Source of the DNA: JADJYF01 sp965278995
GTDB taxonomy: Bacteria; Pseudomonadota; Gammaproteobacteria; Ga0077536
DNA: 64,000 nt
Direction: 5' to 3'
Assembly (NCBI GenBank): GCA_965278995.1
Contig: OZ257136.1
Coordinates: 2,232,001-2,296,000 of the forward strand
Both the position numbers and the translations under genes were made by a program. The notes below the pieces were generated by a model that searched no databases, was not told the origin of the DNA, and worked only from the letters and a program-made list of their open reading frames with translations. This document shows positions 20,301 through 29,112 of the stretch, in pieces (position 1 is the stretch's first letter; each line of letters begins with the position of its first letter).

Positions 20301-23300
20301 AGCCCGGAAGCCGGAAACTCAGCGTAATCGAACGGTGCGAAGTCGCTGCCAAGCGTCGGCAGGATGGCGAACTTCGCGACGTACGCCTGCCCGTCGATGT
20401 AGCCATCACCGAGCGGATCGAGCACATCGACTGATCCACCGGGACCACGAATGAATTCGTACGCCTGTAATTCGCCGCCACCGCGCACGTCGACCGTGGC
20501 ACCGGCCTCGACGATGACGCTGGCAGCATCCAGCGTCACGCGTTTGGCAGGCGGGGTCACCTGCAGCGGGCTCTTGCCATCGATGGGATAGATCCATTCG
20601 AGGCCGCCGAGCGTGCGACCGAAAGGCACCAGGGTGTTTTCGAGTGACACGGAACTGATGCTGCCCGCGGCAAGGGTCAGACGGTCACTCGCAGCGAACT
20701 CGAGTCGCCCGCCAGGCGCTTTGACCACCCCGCGTTGCGTAATGGTAGGCGCACTCAGCCGCAATACGCCGCCGGCAGACAGCACCGGCGGCACTGTTGC
20801 TACCGTGGCTCCGCCAACGATGGTGAGCGTAGCGGAAGTATTGCCCTGCACCGCCAGATCGAACTGCGAATAGGTCGTTGGATAGATTTGATCCGCGCTG
20901 AGCGTCAGATCGGCGGCCGTTGTCAGCGTTCCCACCAGCGAACTCTCGCCGCGAGCAACGCCGCGAAGGCGGATATCTCCGGCGCTGGAGAGCGTCACCG
21001 ATGCGAAAGAATCGAGCACTGTAGCGCCGACCAGATCGAGCAATGCACCGTCGACACGTAGACGGTTGCCACCGATCTGCGGCGTGCTGGCAGTCGCACG
21101 ATCAAAGCTCGAGCCGAGCGCGACATAAGCGGCCTGCAGGGCGACGTCAGTGCCACTGCCGGAGCCAACGATGCGCGGCGCATCGACAACCAGCCGTTGC
21201 TCCAGCCCGAGCGTAACGTCACCGCTAAACACCACGCTGCCCGGCGTACGCAAATCCAGCGCAGCAAACCCACCCAGCCCTATCGATGCAGCATCGATGC
21301 GCGCGTGGCCGTTATACTCGAGCGGAACGTCAGCGCCTTGCCCGAGACTGAACCTCAGCACACGATTGGCGTCGATGTCGATAACGCGCGACCCGCTCGG
21401 ATACGTCGAGATCAGAGCGGGGTCGATAGCACGACGATCGATATCCAGCGTCACCGCCAGACGACCTCCACCCGCACCAATGCCGGTGCCACCGGCCGCG
21501 CTGAGCCTGCCCTCCTGCACGAGACCTTCCGCCGCAGTCAGCGCAATGTTCCCGCCACGCGAACCGATACGTGTTTCGCGATAATCGGTGCCGGGGCCGC
21601 TGGCGCGAACTGTCGGTTCGTCATAGAGACCGGAAGCCCCGTCGGCGTCGAGACGCGCGCCCGCCGCCAGCACGATGTAGCCACGGTCAGCGTTGAGCGC
21701 GATCGTGCCGCCACCCAGTACGGGTCCCTCGCGGCGCCCGAGCAGATTCGGTTTGAACAACGCGATCCCGGCAGCCGACAGCGTCGCGGTGTCCCCGATC
21801 CAGATGCCCTGGTCAGCCCGGAACGGCGTTTCCTGCACACTGTTGCCGAAAGCATCCGTCAGCGGGGGCGGCGTGACGTGCAGACTGATCTCGCCCGCCG
21901 GGGTCCGAATGCTGCCGTTGACGAAGATGTCGCTGTCGCTGCGCAGCGCAATCTGCGCCCGTGGATCAGTCTCGATACGGCTGCCGGATTCCATCCGCAA
22001 AGCGGCATCGGCCTGTGCACCGGGAGCGGTATGCGTGACAGCGAGTGTCAGCCCTACCGGCAGACGCTCCACCAGAGGCAGGCGTGCTACTCCCGCCACA
22101 CCTGTCAACGCGCGCGCCGCAGCAAGCTGCATGATTCCTGGCGTGAGGACGAAATTGTCCTGCTGCAGCGTGAGCCTGGTATCGGCAGCGAGCGTCAAAC
22201 CGCCGTAGTCGGCAGTGATTCGGTAATCGCTGAAACCGCCGTCGTGGAAAACGGCCGGTGACAGGATCAATCCGGCGCCGCTGCCTGACGCCGTTGCGCT
22301 GATGGCTATTGCGCTCGTGCGCAAACTCAAACTGCCGCCGTGATGCAACGCATAAGCTCGCAACTCGCCATCCATCGTCAGGCTTGCAGGCTGCAGCACG
22401 TCGATCGCCGACAGAGTAATAGTGCCAGCGCGACCATCCACCAGCGTGCCATCGGCCTGCACCCAGGCACCGCCGCTCACGTCAATGACGCTGCCGGAGT
22501 CGAGCCGCAAGTCACCTTGGGCAGCGAGCGATACTGATCCACCTTCGATCGCTACTGGCGTCGTACCAACACGCACGACGTCGTTGACCCACTCGCCACG
22601 CACATCGAGCTCTGCCTGCGAACCGAGACCAAGCTCGCCAGCGAGCGTCGCAATATCGAGATGGCCGGCAACCGCATCGACTGCGCCATCGATGTGCACG
22701 CTACCCGCGCGGAAGCGCAGCTCGGCGCCGTCGTCGAGCGCCAGGCGTGTGCCGGCAGCGAGGTCGATCGCCGCATTGGTGGTGAAGTTCGCGTTGCGGA
22801 AACCGGCGTCGCCCAATGCGCTACCTCTGAACACGAGGGCGTCGTCGGCAAGCGCTGCGCCGCGGTCGTCAAAACGGATCGACTGAGCGCCGTCACCGAA
22901 GTGCGCCATATCGATATTCAACCGGCTGCCGACAGCGCGCGCCGATGTTTTGCGCTGATAGAGTCCGTCGAGCGTATGCCCGGTGAGCACTCCATCGAGT
23001 GCCAGCTGTGGCGATCTGATCGTCAGCTGACCGCCGGCCTGGCCACTGACATAGCCGGGCTCATAGCGGCCGCTGGCGAACGGCCCGGCGATGCGCCAGC
23101 TGCGCGTGATGCCCCAGGTCGCATAGGTCTGATTGATTTCGTCGAGCGTACCGACATAAGTCAGACGCGGATCAGCGACGCTGATGTCATGCACGCGCCC
23201 ATCGGCGCTGATCAGCTGCGTGGTTGCGATACGCCCCGGCAGATAACGCACTGCGCCGCCGGCGACATTCAAGCTCGCACCTGCGTTCACCTTCACGTCA

Positions 23301-24871
23301 CCGGCGGCCTGCAACGTGACGCTTCCACCGCTGGTGCTGCGCTCGGCAAGTGAGCGGCCGATCCGCGCAACAGCGCCTGAGACATCGGCCAGCGGGGTCC
23401 CGATGCGCGCATCGACGGTAATTTTCTTGCCGTACAGCACGCCTTTCTTCTGCAGTGGTGCATCGCGCAGTTCGTTTGAAAACAACTGCACCTCGAGCGC
23501 GTTCCGTTCCACCGGTACATCGATAGTGGTGCCGGCAACGTCGATGACACTGCCAGGCGCGAGTTCCAGTGTCGCGTCCGATGTACGCACCGTCTCGGTC
23601 GCCGGCGACAGCGGCTGTGCGGTCGCTGTGATGTTGACTGCGCCGGACGGAGCATGCATGCGAGCTCCGCGTTCGAAACGCACGGAGCGGGCAACGACGT
23701 CGATACGCGAGCGCTCCTGCTTCTGCTCGTCGACCGCAGTGCTGCGGTCGCTGGTATCGAGTGCAACTTCAGTCAAGCTGTCTGTGCCGAGAACAACGCG
23801 TGCCGTCGTACCAAGACCATCGCCGATATCGACAGCACGACCGGTAGATTGCGCCTTCAATTCGACGCCGTCGGTCACGGGAACAACCGTCGCTCTCTCG
23901 GTTGCTTTGAGAACGATCGAGCCGTTCAACTTGACCGTCGTCGTCGCCGACACACGGCCAGCCTGATTGACGGCGAAGCCGGCCAACGTTGCGTTGCCGC
24001 GCGCGGTCAAGACCTGACCGAGATTGGTAACGTCGCCACCGGTGTCGACTTCAACCAGCAGTCCGCGCACGCCGCCATTGGCGCTGTCGGCCTGCTTGAG
24101 ATAGACCTTGTCGGTGGCCGCAGCAAGAATCACCTGGCCGTCGTCTGCGCGCAATTCGCCGGCATTCACGACCGACGGTGCCAGGACCAGGATGCGTCCA
24201 TTGGCGGCATTGGTTGCGAGCTTCGCGCCCTGTGCAATCTTGATCGAAATTTTTTGTGGTTGCCCGTTGTCATCGAGCAATAGCGCGCCGTTCCCGTCGC
24301 GTCGATAGATGTCGCCGCTGCCGGTGAATGCGGGCGCGCCACTTTCTACCGGCCGGGTGATCCCCGCCTCGAACACGGCATCGCTGACGTCGAGCGAACT
24401 CACTACCAGTGAGTTCGTATTCACGCGCGAGCCGGGGCCGAACACAAATCCATCCGGATTGTAGAGATAGACCTGGCCGTTGGCCGTCAGCTCACCCAGG
24501 ATTTCGCTCGGCCGCGCGGTCCCGCTAATACGGTTCAGTGCGATCGACGTCGCGGCAGGCTGCCGGAACTCGACAGAGTTGCTGGCACCGATATCGAAGC
24601 TGTCCCAGTTCAGGATGACGCGATCGTCGCGCTGGTCGATCAGGCCGCGTGTACCGGTCGTGCTGTAATTGGCCCGCCCGAGTGTCGCGAACACTGCGGC
24701 AGGCTGCGGCAACGGCAGGTGCGAGTCCGCCATCGCTTCAGGCATTGCGTGCGGGAGCAAAGGCCCGAACAGCGCGCCGCCGGCGAGTATTCGGACAATC
24801 GCCTGCGCCAACGGTCGACGACGGAGCAGACCGCAGCGATCACTATCGTAAAGCACGTGATCAGAATGCAT
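14363..24871 (-). CDS. giant filamentous-hemagglutinin-like TpsA exoprotein
   Basis: Two-partner-secretion substrate of 3502 residues. A long basic signal region of about 48 residues is followed by the TPS domain (~55-170) with motifs LNRISG and YLYNPDGFVFG, close to the family NPNGI signature. The body is a Gly/Ala/Ser-rich repetitive beta-helix. The last ~500 residues look like the DUF3739 region found at the end of similar proteins. Cysteines are almost absent, as usual for secreted beta-helices. Its ATG overlaps the stop of the transporter gene by 11 bases, and its stop overlaps tonB. The closest described arrangement known to me is PdtA of P. aeruginosa. Adhesion or cargo display is the general family role; the specific role is unknown. 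Confidence 0.93.
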   Translation of the reverse strand: MHSDHVLYDSDRCGLLRRRPLAQAIVRILAGGALFGPLLPHAMPEAMADSHLPLPQPAAVFATLGRANYSTTGTRGLIDQRDDRVILNWDSFDIGASNSVEFRQPAATSIALNRISGTARPSEILGELTANGQVYLYNPDGFVFGPGSRVNTNSLVVSSLDVSDAVFEAGITRPVESGAPAFTGSGDIYRRDGNGALLLDDNGQPQKISIKIAQGAKLATNAANGRILVLAPSVVNAGELRADDGQVILAAATDKVYLKQADSANGGVRGLLVEVDTGGDVTNLGQVLTARGNATLAGFAVNQAGRVSATTTVKLNGSIVLKATERATVVPVTDGVELKAQSTGRAVDIGDGLGTTARVVLGTDSLTEVALDTSDRSTAVDEQKQERSRIDVVARSVRFERGARMHAPSGAVNITATAQPLSPATETVRTSDATLELAPGSVIDVAGTTIDVPVERNALEVQLFSNELRDAPLQKKGVLYGKKITVDARIGTPLADVSGAVARIGRSLAERSTSGGSVTLQAAGDVKVNAGASLNVAGGAVRYLPGRIATTQLISADGRVHDISVADPRLTYVGTLDEINQTYATWGITRSWRIAGPFASGRYEPGYVSGQAGGQLTIRSPQLALDGVLTGHTLDGLYQRKTSARAVGSRLNIDMAHFGDGAQSIRFDDRGAALADDALVFRGSALGDAGFRNANFTTNAAIDLAAGTRLALDDGAELRFRAGSVHIDGAVDAVAGHLDIATLAGELGLGSQAELDVRGEWVNDVVRVGTTPVAIEGGSVSLAAQGDLRLDSGSVIDVSGGAWVQADGTLVDGRAGTITLSAIDVLQPASLTMDGELRAYALHHGGSLSLRTSAIAISATASGSGAGLILSPAVFHDGGFSDYRITADYGGLTLAADTRLTLQQDNFVLTPGIMQLAAARALTGVAGVARLPLVERLPVGLTLAVTHTAPGAQADAALRMESGSRIETDPRAQIALRSDSDIFVNGSIRTPAGEISLHVTPPPLTDAFGNSVQETPFRADQGIWIGDTATLSAAGIALFKPNLLGRREGPVLGGGTIALNADRGYIVLAAGARLDADGASGLYDEPTVRASGPGTDYRETRIGSRGGNIALTAAEGLVQEGRLSAAGGTGIGAGGGRLAVTLDIDRRAIDPALISTYPSGSRVIDIDANRVLRFSLGQGADVPLEYNGHARIDAASIGLGGFAALDLRTPGSVVFSGDVTLGLEQRLVVDAPRIVGSGSGTDVALQAAYVALGSSFDRATASTPQIGGNRLRVDGALLDLVGATVLDSFASVTLSSAGDIRLRGVARGESSLVGTLTTAADLTLSADQIYPTTYSQFDLAVQGNTSATLTIVGGATVATVPPVLSAGGVLRLSAPTITQRGVVKAPGGRLEFAASDRLTLAAGSISSVSLENTLVPFGRTLGGLEWIYPIDGKSPLQVTPPAKRVTLDAASVIVEAGATVDVRGGGELQAYEFIRGPGGSVDVLDPLGDGYIDGQAYVAKFAILPTLGSDFAPFDYAEFPASGLTVGDSIRLDAGSALGAGNYVLLPAHYALLPGAFLVTPVAGSVGVLPGTVTRDTFGESIVTGYRTSAGTTLRDNRYSQFVVEDGSLATTRSEYTITRAQSFYSARAAQDETRLPALPADAGSLSIGAGRALTLRGSLLATAAAGGRRGQVDIAAEHIALVGQRGSLSSISDIRVELVDDELLALGTDSLFIGGRRVPTATGQTLDVASATLDVLNGVSLAVPELLLGARERIDIADGVNLQSAGQPRPPMAAPAYTVAGDAAIVRLSSSAQADFTQVGSRASVAELHVAAGATLASGGSMNLLASGNAVLDGAIDVGGGALEIGALAISLGAAPGGTSGVVLSEARLNAFGASTLALSSGSGIDLYGNLALDFTHLELDAAGLRGMGIDAGERSIAASTITLSNRSGAVMSGASLVSGSSLTLLGGDIALAGGRFDLAGFETQELRASHAVNVSGDGALMAAGALTLTTPVVFGAAGADYRIEATVGSTAHALTLQTTGGTESTVAAGLGAKLALRGGNVVLASRILLPAGHLDVEARGAGGLVLAGGADIDVAGQSLSFADRDVHAAGGRVLLDATAGDVVQHAAACIDVSAAAGGGHAGHLSARAANGSIALNGVVDGGATTGYTAGSLELDLARYSTQSVTGLVTLAHNAGFSERFALRVRDDAIAVAVGTRIDAHDIALTSDRGAVTVSGTLDASGAQGGRITLAGGTGVQLTASAELLARADAVNERGGRVLIDSVGGTATSGGALQLDTGSRIDVTGGAAVAQYTQSALGTVTYGYAAPVIATSAGERLAGEVNLRARRTVGGLDASLLGNIVGAQEVGAEAVRIYDFGSASVNLTGATLTTLRNDTNTYMASVVPLGGPFVLRPGLELRTNGAMNLTQAWNLADWRYADTAGVLSLRAGGSLTLNASLGDAFKSETLTIPDGAGGTFTRTLTNALQSGQSWSYRLSGGADLASADVMASSLTASGDVTLANGALVRTGSGDIAVAASGNLRLADDRSAIYTAGRRLPMTTTLGSANPYGSLGRLLELFYAEYPIDGGDVRIDIGGNIIGASQSTSTYMVGNNQQLTATTTQFLSDWLTRTGANLGFAAWGIALDLPTQNLNVNSGGVQLRNILNARSGFRQNVGALAGGQVSITAGGDITNLSVMIPTTGKPTGIRATPQIPTSQTFLTRALEINGGGDLFMEAGGDIAGGMIHVDRGRASLRAGGSVTGGQRYTDGPVFALGDAQLEVVTNGDVHLGAVVDAGLLTQSYSAVPTSPTSYFLSYGADSAVTLSSLAGNVVLHNDTTKLALNATRYVARAQGSTFRLETQPYLRFTEFLTLYPGRLDVQALSGDVQILRSFNLASAARGSLDVLAAGDIATGAVGNRVIVNLSDAERDNFPDRLLPVGGFSAAELGILSPFDRNGLSHAAAPVHTGDRQPARLVSLHGDIRAGDEFSLVLAKRTLIAAGRDVRNLELEVQNLAPGDVTEVLAGRDIRYATAFDIETGALLSQNPEILIAGPGRLELRAGRDIDLGASSGVSSVGATRNPALTAMGASIGIVAGVSPVFDDARFVARYFNGEAIALDLTRFRELFEEADSPVSSTAFQTGSLDTAGAPVAVPARPVPNPADFVEPTIDPARHGEALIRYVESVTGVLPVSLLAAQNSFMTMSAAQRRPLLAQVFFDELRDAGVAAATTGKKGNYWRGLSAIDSLFPSSGVSDGGDVKLYFSKIHTLAGGGIDIFAPAGLVNAGLASSILNAKEAKDLGIVAQREGAVNIFSRDDVQVNQSRIFALGGDDITVWASAGDIDAGRGAKAALSVPPPIVSYDSNGNLRVVFPPAVSGSGIRTASTSAERDPGDVFLFAVKGIVDAGEAGIGGKNLVIDARAVVGAGNIDNSGTTIGVPTGTTVSVAAGLTGVGNVAASAAQMAEQVGSTDNSPDRSDLAGTAFKPTLLTAELVGFGDYSVGDIRQGQFAPAVPGQPDSATPVRDDLP

Positions 24872-26459
24872 AGTTCACCTTCAGATGCAGGCGCTGGTCG
24901 CCGCGGTCGACTTCCTCGGTCTCGAGCAAGGGATAAGCCCAGTCGAGATCGGCGACGAAATAACGCTGGCTCTCGAAGCGGATACCAAAGCCGACACTCG
25001 CGAGATCCAGACTCGCTGGCGTATCCGGCAGAGGACTCTTGATCCAGACACGCGCACCGTCGACAAAGCTCAACAGCTGCAGCTGGTGCATCCAATCGTG
25101 TTTATCGCCAGCCAGATTGGGCGAGCGCAATTCGAAAGACAGGCCGACGCCGTCATCGCCGAGAACTTCGGTTTCGTGATAGCCGCGGACGGATTCAGCG
25201 CCACCCATCGCGTACTGTTCGTTGCTGATCAAAGGCGAATCGGCGACCTGACCAGTGATACGGGCAGCCAGCATCAGCTGTCGCGGCAGTACCTGCTCGT
25301 GACCGACTTCGCCGGTCAGGTAGAGATAATTCGAACGCGCAAGAAAACGCTTGTCCTCGAACTCCTGCTGATCGTTGCCGAGCCCGCGTACCGAGAAATC
25401 GAGTTCGGCACCGAACCATGTTCGGCCGTGAGTGCCGTGCTGCCAGTTGGCGTCATAGCGCGCATTGAAGGGCAGGTAGCTGATCGGCGTGTCCTGTGTG
25501 TCCGCACCGACGAGCACGATGCTTTGCGCGAAATCCTTGTAATCGACGCCGAGCGACAAGCTGTGCGACACCGGGCCGATGGTCGGCAGCGTGCGCATGA
25601 GCCGTCCGCCGAAAATAGTGCCGGTGCCAACCACTGCCAGCGCACCACTCGCGGCAACCGGGCTCTCCGAGCTGATACCGATACCGTAGAGCGCCAGCCG
25701 CCAGTCGCTTTCACCGAGTGGCAGCAGGTAAGTGCCAGCCCAGACTTCGACATCGCGTTCGAGCGGCGCCGTCTGATACTGCAACGAGGCGCTGTGATAA
25801 CGCTGCCAGAGATTGTCGTAACGCAAGCTGCCGATGATGCGCATCGCGCTGGTATTGACGCTGCTGCGCGAATTGATCTCGACGCTGCCATGCAGTGGCA
25901 GACTGTCCTTTACCCGCAGCTCGGCGGCGACAGTGCCCGGCCGCCGGCCGGCACGCAGTATCGGCGTGACTGTTCGATCGCGCGACTTCAGTGCCAGTGC
26001 ATCGAGCTCTGTGGCAACCGCCGTCATGCGCGGCACTGCACCGCTCGCCAACGACGGTACCGCAGCGCGGATCCGACCGAGCGAGAAGTAACGCGAGCCG
26101 CTGACCTGCAGGAATTCGATGCGGCCTTCGGTGACCGCCAGACGCACGATACCGCCGCTGACGTCCTGCTCAGGAATATCGACCAGCACGGTCTGATAAC
26201 CAGCCTGGTGATAGGCCTGCTCAAGCGCCTGTCGCGCCGCTTCGACATCGGCAATGCTGCGTGCTTGCCCCATGAACGGATAGACCAGTTCTTCCACCAC
26301 CGTCGGCGTCAGCACGCTATTGCCGGTGACTGCAATATGCAGCACATCGAAAGTCTCGACCGGTGCTGATGCATCGCCAGCTGCCCACAGTTGCGCACTG
26401 CCGAACAGCAACAGCCAGACGACGCAATGGAACGTGCGCCACGGCGCGCAGTCATTCAC
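24861..26459 (-). CDS. ShlB/FhaC/HecB-type TpsB transporter
   Basis: Outer-membrane Omp85-superfamily pore that exports the exoprotein encoded next. A signal peptide (FHCVVWLLLFGSAQLWAAG) precedes POTRA domains (FDVLHIAVTGNSVLTP; GIVRLAVTEGRIEFLQVSG) and the barrel. The conserved L6-loop motif VRGYHETE and the terminal strand LHLKVNYAF are present. The frame is open to a GTG at 26567, but that lies in the 3' arm of a terminator hairpin and would put ~40 odd residues before the signal peptide. GTG 26459 is therefore preferred, though no strong ribosome site is seen. The stop overlaps the exoprotein start, giving tight coupling. Confidence 0.9.
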   Translation of the reverse strand: MNDCAPWRTFHCVVWLLLFGSAQLWAAGDASAPVETFDVLHIAVTGNSVLTPTVVEELVYPFMGQARSIADVEAARQALEQAYHQAGYQTVLVDIPEQDVSGGIVRLAVTEGRIEFLQVSGSRYFSLGRIRAAVPSLASGAVPRMTAVATELDALALKSRDRTVTPILRAGRRPGTVAAELRVKDSLPLHGSVEINSRSSVNTSAMRIIGSLRYDNLWQRYHSASLQYQTAPLERDVEVWAGTYLLPLGESDWRLALYGIGISSESPVAASGALAVVGTGTIFGGRLMRTLPTIGPVSHSLSLGVDYKDFAQSIVLVGADTQDTPISYLPFNARYDANWQHGTHGRTWFGAELDFSVRGLGNDQQEFEDKRFLARSNYLYLTGEVGHEQVLPRQLMLAARITGQVADSPLISNEQYAMGGAESVRGYHETEVLGDDGVGLSFELRSPNLAGDKHDWMHQLQLLSFVDGARVWIKSPLPDTPASLDLASVGFGIRFESQRYFVADLDWAYPLLETEEVDRGDQRLHLKVNYAF

Positions 26460-26559
26460 ATGCTGCGGGCAAGTACGTACGTCGTTGCCGGCTGCAACGC
26501 ATGACTGCTGTATGTCGAACACCGTACCCACGTGAGCTGAATGTTCCGCCAGAAAAGAA

Positions 26560-26587
26560 GGGATCACGGCGCCCCCGCCGTGATCCC
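26560..26587 (-). terminator. rho-independent terminator of the PstS-like gene
   Basis: A perfect 12-bp stem (26560-26571 with 26576-26587) has a 4-base loop. Read on the minus strand it is followed by TTCTTTTCT, a U-rich tail. It lies about 20 bp after the stop of the PstS-like gene and just ahead of the TpsB gene. Confidence 0.85.
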
Positions 26588-26606
26588 TGAGGAGTGAAAC
26601 TGCCGC

Positions 26607-28106
26607 TTACTGCGTGTGCAGATCGGGCGCCAGTGCATCGAGGTCAAGGACTGCCGGACGGCCGATATCCGGCGCCGTATCATCCTGACCATAGGTGTAT
26701 CCGGTCACCGGCAGGACCGGGTTGAACACTGCCGGCACCGCAAATCCGTTGGTGCTGAGAGCGAGATAGCCGGTCTGGCCATAGCCGTGGAAGAAGTTGT
26801 TGTTGTTTGCGCCGAGCACCGCCGGGTCCGCAATGCGCTTGACGAGTTCCTGGACGAACACCAGCTTCTGCCCGGAGAGAGCACCTGCCGGCGAGGCAGC
26901 CGTCGGATACACGATGCTCGCCTCGAGCGTCAACGGATAACGTCCGTTGAAGGCGTTGCGCACTGTCGGTGCAACTCCGTCGATCTTGATGAACCGATAG
27001 TTCAGCACATCGCGGGTCGCACTCGCCCCCGGAGGAGCAACACCGGTATTGCGCTCGGTGGAATTGCTGCCGAGTGCGAATTTCTTGTTGCCGGCAGGTT
27101 GCGCCTGCAGCACGAGGTCGCCATCGGTCCAGTTGAACGCGATGCCGCGATCCAGGCCATCGAGGATCGTGTCCGAATCGGCCGGCAGGGCTGCTTCATA
27201 CACGAACGGAGGAAACGACAGCGATGCCGGTGCCGGACCGCTCGCATTCGGGTTGCTCGGTGCGTTCAGGATGCGCGCATTGACCGAAGCCTGGATAGCG
27301 GCACCCGGCGAACGTGGCACGACATAGACGTCGGCATCGTAGCCCGGCGGTACCACCAGGCGCGTGCCGTTGTGCACGAGCTGATCCCAGCTCGTGATGC
27401 GGCCCTGGTAGATCGAGGCAATGGCGGATCTGCTCAAGCTTGGAATGTTCGCCTCGGCTTCGTCACCCGGGACCAGACCCTGTTGCACCTGCAGCGCATC
27501 GCGCAGACCTTTGGTCACAGCCACGCCATGCAGCGCAGCGTTGATCGGCAGCACGGCGAGCGTGTCGAGTATGGCGGCACTCGGAGCCGTTTCATACGCA
27601 GGTACGTTAACTGCGCTCGCGAACAACTGGACCGGTGTGTCCGTGTAGCCGGCATCGGACTTGACAATCTGCAGTTGCCCGCCGAGGACACTCCCGCTGG
27701 CGACGTTATAAATGTTGGTTCCCGTCAGCGTTGCCGACGTAACCCTGAGATGTTCGATGCCAGTCGCATTTGCCACGCTGGTAGAGGTGAATGCCGCGCC
27801 CAGTGTGCGTTTGTAGAAAGCAATCGTCGTTCCCACCGGAATGGCCGGTGACAGGCTGGTACCGGCTTTCAGCGTTCCGGATACAGCGAAAAATGAGCGT
27901 TTGTTGCCGCCATAGGTATAGGTGTCGACACTGTTCAACAGACCTTTGACGGTCGCCTCCAGATTGCCATCTGCGGCGCCGCCGCCGGTGACGAAGATTT
28001 TGAGGGCAGCGGTATCGGTCGCCGCCGGATTCAAGGCCTGCGCTGCGGGTACGGCGAGCAGGCCGCCGAGCGCAAGCGTGAACGCGCTTACAGTGAATTT
28101 AGTCAT
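26607..28106 (-). CDS. PstS-like periplasmic substrate-binding protein
   Basis: A 499-residue secreted protein with signal peptide MTKFTVSAFTLALGGLLAVPAAQA. The motif LSRSAIASIYQGRITSWDQL closely resembles the PstS stretch where phosphate-binding proteins read IAGIFLGKITNWDD, so a periplasmic-binding fold is likely. It is longer than PstS (about 340 residues), and the phosphate-contact residues cannot be assigned by eye. Similar proteins occur near the PdtA/PdtB locus of P. aeruginosa. It ends in a strong terminator, so it need not be co-transcribed with the secretion genes. It could bind phosphate or act at the cell surface (inference). Confidence 0.7.
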   Translation of the reverse strand: MTKFTVSAFTLALGGLLAVPAAQALNPAATDTAALKIFVTGGGAADGNLEATVKGLLNSVDTYTYGGNKRSFFAVSGTLKAGTSLSPAIPVGTTIAFYKRTLGAAFTSTSVANATGIEHLRVTSATLTGTNIYNVASGSVLGGQLQIVKSDAGYTDTPVQLFASAVNVPAYETAPSAAILDTLAVLPINAALHGVAVTKGLRDALQVQQGLVPGDEAEANIPSLSRSAIASIYQGRITSWDQLVHNGTRLVVPPGYDADVYVVPRSPGAAIQASVNARILNAPSNPNASGPAPASLSFPPFVYEAALPADSDTILDGLDRGIAFNWTDGDLVLQAQPAGNKKFALGSNSTERNTGVAPPGASATRDVLNYRFIKIDGVAPTVRNAFNGRYPLTLEASIVYPTAASPAGALSGQKLVFVQELVKRIADPAVLGANNNNFFHGYGQTGYLALSTNGFAVPAVFNPVLPVTGYTYGQDDTAPDIGRPAVLDLDALAPDLHTQ

Positions 28107-28218
28107 GTTTGCATCTTCCGAAAATATTGATTGGTTTCTGTTTCACACTGTTCCGGCACAAGTCCGCCTGACGTGCCTGGCGGCAAGGCGCAGGCATCGC
28201 GTGTGGCGAGACGTAAGC

Positions 28219-29112
28219 TCAGGCCAGTTTGTCGTTGAGGTCGGTCTTGCGACGGTGCAGTCCGGCGAGTCCGGCGAGTGCCGAACCGAGCAGCCAGACG
28301 CCCGCCGGCACTGGCACGGCCGAGGCGCCGTAACTCAGCACGCCAGTCTGTGTCAGTGTCCAGACGCCTGCCTGCTGCTCCGACACGACATGAAATGCGT
28401 TCGGGGCGGGCAGACCGGTAGGCTCGAGGAACCAGTGATAGAACAGCAGCGAGGAGTCGTCACCGTTGGCGAGTTCGCCGGCCGTCTTGAATTGCGACTT
28501 GTTGTTCAGGTTGTCTCCCCAGGCGTCACCGAAAGCACGTGGACCGAGGAGATCGCTGTACACATAAGCGTCATTGTCAGCGGCGGCGCTGGTCGAAAAT
28601 GCGTTACTCGAACCTGCGCCGGTATTCAGGGAAATCGCCTTGTTGATCACCGCCGTACGGAAATTGTTCAACTTGGTGTTGGCTGCGTTCAGCGTGACAC
28701 CGGCTGGTTGGATCTCGACAAAATTGGGGTCGGTCACTGACGCGGCGTTGACCGTGCTGAAGACACCATTGTTGTCAGGCGTAAAGGGGGCCGCCGCTTT
28801 CTGGCGTCCGGCAGCCAGATTCCATTTGACGCCATCGCCGAAGTTGAAGTTACCGGGGTCGGTGCCGGAGATCACCAGGCTGCCGAGATTGATCGACGTG
28901 AACCAGCTGGTGCTGGTCGAATTTCCAGCGAGGGTGCTGTAGGAAATACCGAGGTCTTTGACGAACGTTCGATTCAGACTGTCGACTGCAATGAAAAAAA
29001 GTTCGCCGTTGCTGGCGCCACTGGCGCCAGCGCCGGTTTCCAGCGACGCCTGCGCGCCGCCTGATATCACCAGAGCGATCGCGGCTGCGGCGATGCGTTG
29101 TTGAAATGCCAT
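28219..29112 (-). CDS. VPxPA-CTERM (exosortase-sorted) secreted protein
   Basis: A 297-residue protein with a signal peptide (ending SGGAQA) and a C-terminal tripartite tail: VPVPAGVWLLGSALAGLAGL then HRRK. This is the VPLPA variant of the PEP-CTERM signal, cut and processed by exosortase in bacteria that make the matching exopolysaccharide. The body is Ser/Asn/Gly-rich with no recognised domain. ATG 29112 has AGAGGAG about ten bases upstream. About ten residues follow the basic cluster, slightly more than usual. Confidence 0.82.
   Translation of the reverse strand: MAFQQRIAAAAIALVISGGAQASLETGAGASGASNGELFFIAVDSLNRTFVKDLGISYSTLAGNSTSTSWFTSINLGSLVISGTDPGNFNFGDGVKWNLAAGRQKAAAPFTPDNNGVFSTVNAASVTDPNFVEIQPAGVTLNAANTKLNNFRTAVINKAISLNTGAGSSNAFSTSAAADNDAYVYSDLLGPRAFGDAWGDNLNNKSQFKTAGELANGDDSSLLFYHWFLEPTGLPAPNAFHVVSEQQAGVWTLTQTGVLSYGASAVPVPAGVWLLGSALAGLAGLHRRKTDLNDKLA

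Noticed and set aside
24885..26369. 494-codon open frame on the plus strand
   Set aside because: Antisense to the TpsB gene, whose POTRA and barrel motifs are clear; no recognisable domain in the shadow frame. The same holds for 26616-27851 (antisense to the PstS-like gene) and 12018-13025 (antisense to the porin).
28107..28218. Pho box upstream of the PstS-like gene
   Set aside because: No pair of CTGTCAT-like units with 11-base period was found on the coding strand.
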